Shown in pieces: positions 21,355 through 25,759 of a stretch of DNA of 25,759 nt. Source of the DNA: a virus. Made by a program: the position numbers and the translations under genes. Each line of letters starts with the position of its first letter. The stretch's first letter is position 1. A model generated the notes under the pieces. The model did no database searches and had not been told where the DNA came from. It worked only from the letters and a program-made list of their open reading frames with translations. The stretch lies in the IMG/VR virus record IMGVR_UViG_3300042898_000574, positions 1 through 25,759 of that record. One strand, 5' to 3'.

Positions 21355-22203
21355 ATGAGTAAATTAAAAATTTCAGAATTATTTTATAGCATTCAAGGTG
21401 AAGGTAAATATATGGGAGTTCCTTCTATATTCCTTAGAACATACGGATGCAACTTTACATGTGGCGGCTTCGGCATGCCTAAAGGAGAATTGAGTAGTGA
21501 AAGAGATGTTATTGCGATTAAAGCAGAGGGTTATACAGATTATAAATCCTTACCGCTTGTCAGTACAGGATGTGATAGTTACGCATCTTGGGACCCTCGT
21601 TTTAAACATCTTAGTCCTGTTATCGATTCCGATGTTATTGCTAACAGTATTTGTGATTTATTGCCTGGACATCGTTGGCTTGATGAGCACTTGGTTATCA
21701 CGGGCGGTGAACCGCTTCTAGGATGGCAACGTGCATATCCCGACCTGTTATCACATGACAGAATGAAAGCATTACAAGAAATTACATTTGAGACAAATGG
21801 TACTCAATTAATTTCCCTTGAGTTTGGTCAGTACTTACATGACTGGCAAAAGATGAGAGCTAAACATTCAATTACGTTCAGTGTAAGTCCTAAACTTAGT
21901 ATCAGTGGTGAAAAAGAAGAAGAAGCTATACTCCCTGAAGTAATCAATCAGTACCAGCAGTATGGTAATGTATATCTTAAGTTCGTGGTTGCATCTGAAA
22001 CTGACGTAAAAGAAGCTGAGGATGCTGTATTAAAATATAAGCGTAAGGGCTTTAAAGGTCATGTGTATTTGATGCCATGTGGTGGTGTAGAATCATTGTA
22101 TAACATGAATGCTAAGAATGTAGCAATTGCGGCAATGAACCGTGGCTGGCGTTATAGCGATAGATTACAAGTACCGTTGTTTAAAAATGAGTGGGGAACT
22201 TGA
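21355..22203 (+). CDS. queE: 7-carboxy-7-deazaguanine synthase (QueE), radical SAM, with split Cys motif
   Basis: The 282-aa enzyme is longer than B. subtilis QueE (about 240). QueE rearranges 6-carboxytetrahydropterin to 7-carboxy-7-deazaguanine. Landmarks: ISELFYSIQGEGKYMGVPSI, FLRTYGCNFTC, VITGGEPLLGWQ and FETNGTQ, all in place. The cluster motif is unusual: C32-x3-C36 is followed by an insertion, and the third cysteine is C73 in TGCDSYASWD, a segment that matches the normal CDTPYAW-type end of the motif. The spacing is thus CX3CX36C in place of CX3CX2C. I recall the same form in other phage QueE proteins. It ends in a TGATG overlap with the next gene. Confidence 0.93.
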   Translation: MSKLKISELFYSIQGEGKYMGVPSIFLRTYGCNFTCGGFGMPKGELSSERDVIAIKAEGYTDYKSLPLVSTGCDSYASWDPRFKHLSPVIDSDVIANSICDLLPGHRWLDEHLVITGGEPLLGWQRAYPDLLSHDRMKALQEITFETNGTQLISLEFGQYLHDWQKMRAKHSITFSVSPKLSISGEKEEEAILPEVINQYQQYGNVYLKFVVASETDVKEAEDAVLKYKRKGFKGHVYLMPCGGVESLYNMNAKNVAIAAMNRGWRYSDRLQVPLFKNEWGT

Positions 22204-22421
22204 TGCCACAAACACAGGCATACGATCATTTTTATGAAAGAATGATCGGGACCGAATACAAGTTTGCTTGGTTACCACAGAGGTGTGACATATCAGGTAA
22301 ACACATTTGGCTGGAGCGGGCCTATCGTATGACTAGAATCATCACTGGGCCCGGTGAATCTATCTTTGAATATAGATGGCACGATAAGAATGCCCATATT
22401 ATGTGGCTATTGAAAAGGTAA
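22203..22421 (+). CDS. Small hypothetical protein
   Basis: ATG 22203 overlaps the queE stop (TGATG) and gives 72 aa. The product is rich in aromatic residues and arginine (KFAWLPQRCDISGKHIWLER; FEYRWHDKNAHIMWLLKR) and resembles small conserved phage proteins without function. No membrane segment or catalytic motif is seen. It lies directly before the second glycosyltransferase, 7 nt away, with AAAAGG at the end of this gene as possible ribosome site for it. Confidence 0.7.
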   Translation: MPQTQAYDHFYERMIGTEYKFAWLPQRCDISGKHIWLERAYRMTRIITGPGESIFEYRWHDKNAHIMWLLKR

Positions 22422-22428
22422 ATACTAG

Positions 22429-23766
22429 ATGAGAACATATAATAAACGAATAGGCTTTTTAGTAAGCTATCAAACACTAATACCACATGGTGGCATAGGA
22501 CAATTTACAAAAAGTTTTTGTGAATTAATGGATCAACACAACATTAAAGTTGATATAATTACAGACAAAGAGCCCCAGCACACAGAGTTTGTTAAATCTA
22601 TTCCTGCAAATATTATTGCCCCATTAGAGTCATTAAAGTACACCGATCATTCAAGTATCTTTATGTATGGTGATACATTTTGTTATGAACGTATGGCTAA
22701 TTTTCGTACTGCAATAGTTGAAGCATTAGAGCATAATATATACGATGCGTTCATATGCAACACGTATGAAACAGTTCAAGTGGCAAGTACAATGGGCTTA
22801 GAGGATGTGATTCAAGTTATTGCGTACACTCATTTAGAAAGTCAAATCTTTAAGGATACAAAGAATCCATTCTTATATTCTACTAATGAAATGATGCGCA
22901 GACAATTAGAAATGAATGGTATTGTTGTTGGTACACAAAGCAAATTTAATCAACTTAATATAAGTGATACAGTGTTTCATTTACCTATTCCTATCACAGA
23001 ACAAGACTTGCTAACCGAGTACACAGGTGAGCGTGAGGGGATATTGTTTGTTGGTCGCTGGGAAGAAGGTAAGAATCCTGAATTGTTCATTGACTTGATT
23101 GAAAAAACAAAATTGCCTGCTAAAGTTATGACTAGCCCAAATGGGGTCAAGAAGTTTGAAGAACGACTATCAAAATTAGGTGTCAAGTATGATGTTCGTG
23201 CTAGTATCGTTGGGCAAGAGAAAGTAGACTTTATTAAGTCAAGTAGAATCGCATTTAATCCTAGTACTGTTGAAAGTTATGGAATGGCGTTCTATGAGCA
23301 ACATATACAACTACCCACATTAGTATTAGAGAATCAACGTTGGACAAATAACTTCAACAAAGACTTCTTCTATACTTGTACTAAAAAAGATATGGCAAGT
23401 AAAGCAAAAGAGTTGTACGATATATTTGAAAAAGCAGATAGATGGTATAACTTGGGATCACTACAACACGCACGGGAACAAGAAGCCAGTATATTTAATA
23501 AATGGATAGACTGTTTTAGAGACTTTGAGCCTAAACAATCTAACACAAATACAGCAAAAATATGTAATGAAAATACAATTAAACATGTTGACTTCATTAC
23601 TGATTTAGGACGTAGTATTATTTGTATTGACGATGTGCGTAGTGTATTGACTAACAAGCACAAGTTCCGTGTTATCTATACAGACAACGATACTTACTTT
23701 ACCAAAGATCCTAACTTTGAACCATTTGAAGAACTGACGGGTGAAAATCTGTTTGAATTTTTATGA
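22429..23766 (+). CDS. GT4-like glycosyltransferase with C-terminal extension
   Basis: The 445-aa protein has a GT-B fold. The N-terminus has the Gly-rich loop PHGGIGQFTKSF (21-24), typical of GT4/GT5 enzymes. The donor domain begins at ILFVGRWEEGKNPELFIDLI, and NPSTVESYGMAFYEQ carries E282 and E290, an E-x7-E motif of retaining transferases. From about residue 365 an extension with ICIDDVRSVLTNKHKFRVIY, unlike the transferase core, runs to the end and may be a separate small domain. The donor is unknown; the epimerase encoded immediately downstream (ATGA overlap) may supply it. Confidence 0.85.
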   Translation: MRTYNKRIGFLVSYQTLIPHGGIGQFTKSFCELMDQHNIKVDIITDKEPQHTEFVKSIPANIIAPLESLKYTDHSSIFMYGDTFCYERMANFRTAIVEALEHNIYDAFICNTYETVQVASTMGLEDVIQVIAYTHLESQIFKDTKNPFLYSTNEMMRRQLEMNGIVVGTQSKFNQLNISDTVFHLPIPITEQDLLTEYTGEREGILFVGRWEEGKNPELFIDLIEKTKLPAKVMTSPNGVKKFEERLSKLGVKYDVRASIVGQEKVDFIKSSRIAFNPSTVESYGMAFYEQHIQLPTLVLENQRWTNNFNKDFFYTCTKKDMASKAKELYDIFEKADRWYNLGSLQHAREQEASIFNKWIDCFRDFEPKQSNTNTAKICNENTIKHVDFITDLGRSIICIDDVRSVLTNKHKFRVIYTDNDTYFTKDPNFEPFEELTGENLFEFL

Positions 23767-24599
23767 AAAAGATTTTAATTACAGGTAGTTCAGGCTACAT
23801 CGGAAGTCATCTATGCAAGATGCTAATGGATACGTTGAAATACGAAGTTCATGGATTAGATGTTAATGAACCTCAGCACCCAATAGATAGATTTCATAAG
23901 CAAGATATCAATAGACTGTTTACCCTTGACGAAGAATTTGATACTGTTATTCATTTGGCAGCACTGGTTCGAGTAGGTGAAAGCGAAGTAATGCCAATCA
24001 AATATTATATTACTAACTTGAATGGTACTATGAATGTTATTAACAGAATAAAAACAAACAACTTTGTCTTTTCAAGTACAGGTACTGCACAAGATTGTGA
24101 ATCAGCATATGGTATAAGTAAACGTGCGGCAGAAGATGTTGTTAAAGAATTTTGTACAATCCATCGACCAACACCATATACAATCTTTAGATTTTATAAT
24201 GTTATTGGAAGCACCGTCGTGGCTCCCACTAACCCCGATGGGTTAATGTACAATTTAATGAAGGCACGGGATACCGGAGAGTTTACTATTTTTGGTAATG
24301 ACTATGATGTATCACCGGATGGTACGTGTGTGCGTGATTACGTACACGTGAATGAGATATGTGACGGTTTGATGCAAGCAATTGAAAAACCTAGTAACAG
24401 TATAGAATGTTTAGGTCATGGTGTGGGCTATACAGTTAAAGAGATTGTTGATGAGTTTAAAAAAGTCAATAAAGTTAACTTTAATGTAAAATACGGTCCT
24501 AGAAGAAAGGGCGACCTTTCTAGTTCGGTACTAGAAAATGTGTCTTCCTATATGCGTAACCTATACACATTGGATGAGTTACTTAAGGTTGACAATTAA
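23763..24599 (+). CDS. NAD-dependent sugar epimerase, GalE-like
   Basis: The 278-aa protein is an extended short-chain dehydrogenase. Seen are the NAD-binding GSSGYIG (8-14), the strand DTVIHLAALVRVGES, the FSSTGTAQD segment with the Ser/Thr of the triad, Y116-x3-K120 in YGISK, and RDYVHVNEICD near the C-terminus. GalE family members interconvert UDP-glucose and UDP-galactose, or related sugars, and are usually about 330 aa, so this one is shorter, with a compact C-terminal half. It is coupled to the glycosyltransferase by ATGA and its end holds the -35 box of the next promoter. Confidence 0.88.
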   Translation: MKKILITGSSGYIGSHLCKMLMDTLKYEVHGLDVNEPQHPIDRFHKQDINRLFTLDEEFDTVIHLAALVRVGESEVMPIKYYITNLNGTMNVINRIKTNNFVFSSTGTAQDCESAYGISKRAAEDVVKEFCTIHRPTPYTIFRFYNVIGSTVVAPTNPDGLMYNLMKARDTGEFTIFGNDYDVSPDGTCVRDYVHVNEICDGLMQAIEKPSNSIECLGHGVGYTVKEIVDEFKKVNKVNFNVKYGPRRKGDLSSSVLENVSSYMRNLYTLDELLKVDN

Positions 24600-24617
24600 A
24601 CATTTTCGTGTTATGAT
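24589..24617 (+). promoter_or_regulatory. Sigma70-type promoter of the UV endonuclease gene
   Basis: A perfect TTGACA (24589-24594) and TATGAT (24612-24617) are separated by 17 nt. The -35 box overlaps the last codons of the epimerase gene. Transcription would start near 24624, leaving a leader of about 23 nt with GGATAAG before the ATG at 24647. Confidence 0.78.
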
Positions 24618-24646
24618 ACGTTCTACACAATTTTTATGGATAAGTT

Positions 24647-25654
24647 ATGACAGTTAAACGTATTGGTTTTGCTTGTAAATGGGCAGAAATTAACAAAAAA
24701 GGTGAGATTGTATCTGCCGAAGGTCTCAACACCGGCGGCACTACTCAAGCATGGGCAAAGCGCAATTCACGTGCAGTAGTAGAAGAAAAAATCATGGATG
24801 TCGCTAAACGTAACATTATGAATACCCATGCATTAGTTAAGAAAGTTGCTACACTAGACCCCGAACTACGTATGTTACGTCTTACTAGCGACATGCTTAG
24901 TTTTTACACTATGGACGAGTACAAAGACTTTTGGCATAGTACTGATGTACAGAATAGCTTAGAGCGATGGTTCTCACCGATCGGTGAGACTGCACGTGCC
25001 AACAACGTTCGTTTGTCGTTTCACCCCGATCAATTCGTAGTTCTTGCGAGTGACCGTGACGAGGTAGTAAATAAGAGTATTGAAGAATTTGAATATCATT
25101 GTGACATGGTGCGTTGGCTAGGTTATGGCAAATCATTTCAAGACTTCAAGGTAAATGTACACATTAGTGGTCGCCGAGGTCCCCAAGGTATCCGTGATGT
25201 TTACAACCGATTATCGCCGGAAGCGAGAAACACACTAACACTAGAGAATGAAGAATATACACATGGACTACTTGACTGCTTATCATTATCTGACCTCGTA
25301 CCTACGGTCATGGACATTCACCATCACTGGATACGTGAGGGAGAATACATTGAGCCTACTGATGACCGTGTTAAGAGGGTCATTGACAGTTGGCGTGGTG
25401 TACGCCCTACTTTACATTATTCTGTCAGTAGGGAAGATTGTCTTATTGAACACCCCAATAATGAACGTCCCGCCCATGATGCGTTGATTATGGCAGGATA
25501 TAGTAAACAAAAACTTCGGGCACATAGTGACTACTATTGGAACGAAGCAGTTAACGATTGGGCATTGACTTTCCGCGATGAATTTGATATGATGTGCGAA
25601 AGCAAAGCTAAAAACCTTGCTAGTTTTAAACTACATGAGTATGACAGACGATAA
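24647..25654 (+). CDS. UV damage endonuclease UvdE/UvsE-like
   Basis: The 335-aa protein belongs to the UVDE family of TIM-barrel endonucleases, which nick DNA 5' to UV photoproducts with divalent metals. Family landmarks in order: IGFACKW at the start, LRLTSDMLSFYTM, LSFHPDQFVVL with H126, LENEEYTH with E200, VMDIHHHW (D223 to H227), and RAHSDYYWNEAV near the end. These match the metal-binding Glu, His and Asp residues of the family. The length is near normal. It has its own strong promoter and would repair phage DNA damaged by sunlight. A small partial frame overlaps its end. Confidence 0.92.
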   Translation: MTVKRIGFACKWAEINKKGEIVSAEGLNTGGTTQAWAKRNSRAVVEEKIMDVAKRNIMNTHALVKKVATLDPELRMLRLTSDMLSFYTMDEYKDFWHSTDVQNSLERWFSPIGETARANNVRLSFHPDQFVVLASDRDEVVNKSIEEFEYHCDMVRWLGYGKSFQDFKVNVHISGRRGPQGIRDVYNRLSPEARNTLTLENEEYTHGLLDCLSLSDLVPTVMDIHHHWIREGEYIEPTDDRVKRVIDSWRGVRPTLHYSVSREDCLIEHPNNERPAHDALIMAGYSKQKLRAHSDYYWNEAVNDWALTFRDEFDMMCESKAKNLASFKLHEYDRR

Positions 25655-25759
25655 TAATTCTGCCAATGGAGTACACAGTTATGACAGTACTAGCAGTGGG
25701 CAACTAATTCATTTCTTTAACAGGAATGTTAGCGAATATCCCACTGAGGCAGGGGGACC
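25635..25759 (+). CDS. N-terminal fragment of a hypothetical protein
   Basis: A frame starting at ATG 25635 (or 25641) overlaps the UV endonuclease end by 20 or 14 nt and stays open to the window edge. The visible part is MSMTDDNNSANGVHSYDSTS, then an SGQLIHFFNRNV segment and YPTEAGGP. The SEYPTEAGGP ending resembles starts of DUF2452-type phage proteins, but the fragment is too short to be sure. Overlap with the upstream stop fits the style of the region. Confidence 0.5.
   Translation, partial: MSMTDDNNSANGVHSYDSTSSGQLIHFFNRNVSEYPTEAGG

Noticed and set aside
24635-24649. Four-codon frame (ATG to TGA) overlapping the UV endonuclease start
   Set aside because: Too short to distinguish from chance, and no separate ribosome site.
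1-25759. tRNA genes, CRISPR arrays, insertion sequences, integrase or attachment sites
   Set aside because: I saw no cloverleaf, regular repeat-spacer array, transposase or integrase motif; without tools weak cases could be missed.

Overview
The window is a densely packed stretch of a large T4-like (myovirus-type) double-stranded DNA phage genome. It is AT-rich, and all genes I can support lie on the + strand. Neighbouring genes mostly overlap by 1-14 nt through ATGA, TAATG or TGATG junctions, which suggests long translationally coupled operons. The phage assignment rests on a gp43-type family B DNA polymerase, a gp45-type sliding clamp, a small DsbA-like dsDNA-binding protein directly before the polymerase, and a tail-fibre-like protein. 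Several sigma70-type promoters (TTGACT/TTGACA with TATAAT-like -10 boxes) suggest a bacterial host with ordinary sigma70 signals, probably a proteobacterium. A freshwater or marine origin fits the accessory gene set, but that is inference.

Layout. (1) 1-5.5 kb holds hypothetical and virion-associated genes. Four proteins (965, 1645, 3464 and 4703) share a short N-terminus, basic-x-x-(E/D)-(F/I/L)-x-x-E or close to it, resembling the capsid-targeting sequence of T4 internal proteins. They may be packaged and ejected with the DNA. Between them are a Dps-like ferritin, a 27-aa micro-ORF and a fatty acid desaturase. (2) 5.5-6.75 kb is a tail-fibre or adhesin-like protein with TIG, Ig-like and Lcl/C-type-lectin-like domains. 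(3) 6.8-10.6 kb is the replication block: DsbA-like protein, DNA polymerase, sliding clamp. (4) 10.6-13.4 kb holds a TGT/DpdA-like transglycosylase with small partners. (5) 13.4-17.2 kb looks like a glycan or small-molecule block: SGNH-like hydrolase, N-terminal-SPASM radical SAM enzyme, nucleotidyltransferase-cupin fusion, glycosyltransferase. (6) 17.2-19.1 kb has small basic proteins (one Hc1/histone-H1-like), GTP cyclohydrolase I, a small Cys-rich membrane protein and a striking R67/DfrB-like type II dihydrofolate reductase. (7) 19.1-22.4 kb has two more nucleotidyltransferases (one fused to a P-loop kinase), a DUF2061 membrane protein, QueD-like and QueE-like enzymes and small proteins. 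(8) 22.4-25.7 kb has a second glycosyltransferase, a GalE-like epimerase, a UvdE-type UV endonuclease and the start of another gene.

How the genes fit together. FolE, QueD and QueE are the enzymes that turn GTP into 7-carboxy-7-deazaguanine, and a DpdA/TGT-like enzyme could insert a 7-deazaguanine base into phage DNA as an anti-restriction modification. No QueC is visible here. FolE next to a DfrB-like DHFR also suggests folate metabolism. The two glycosyltransferases, the epimerase and three HxGH nucleotidyltransferases suggest activated-sugar chemistry for decorating DNA, virion or host surface. All functions are read from motifs by eye; no database search was run.
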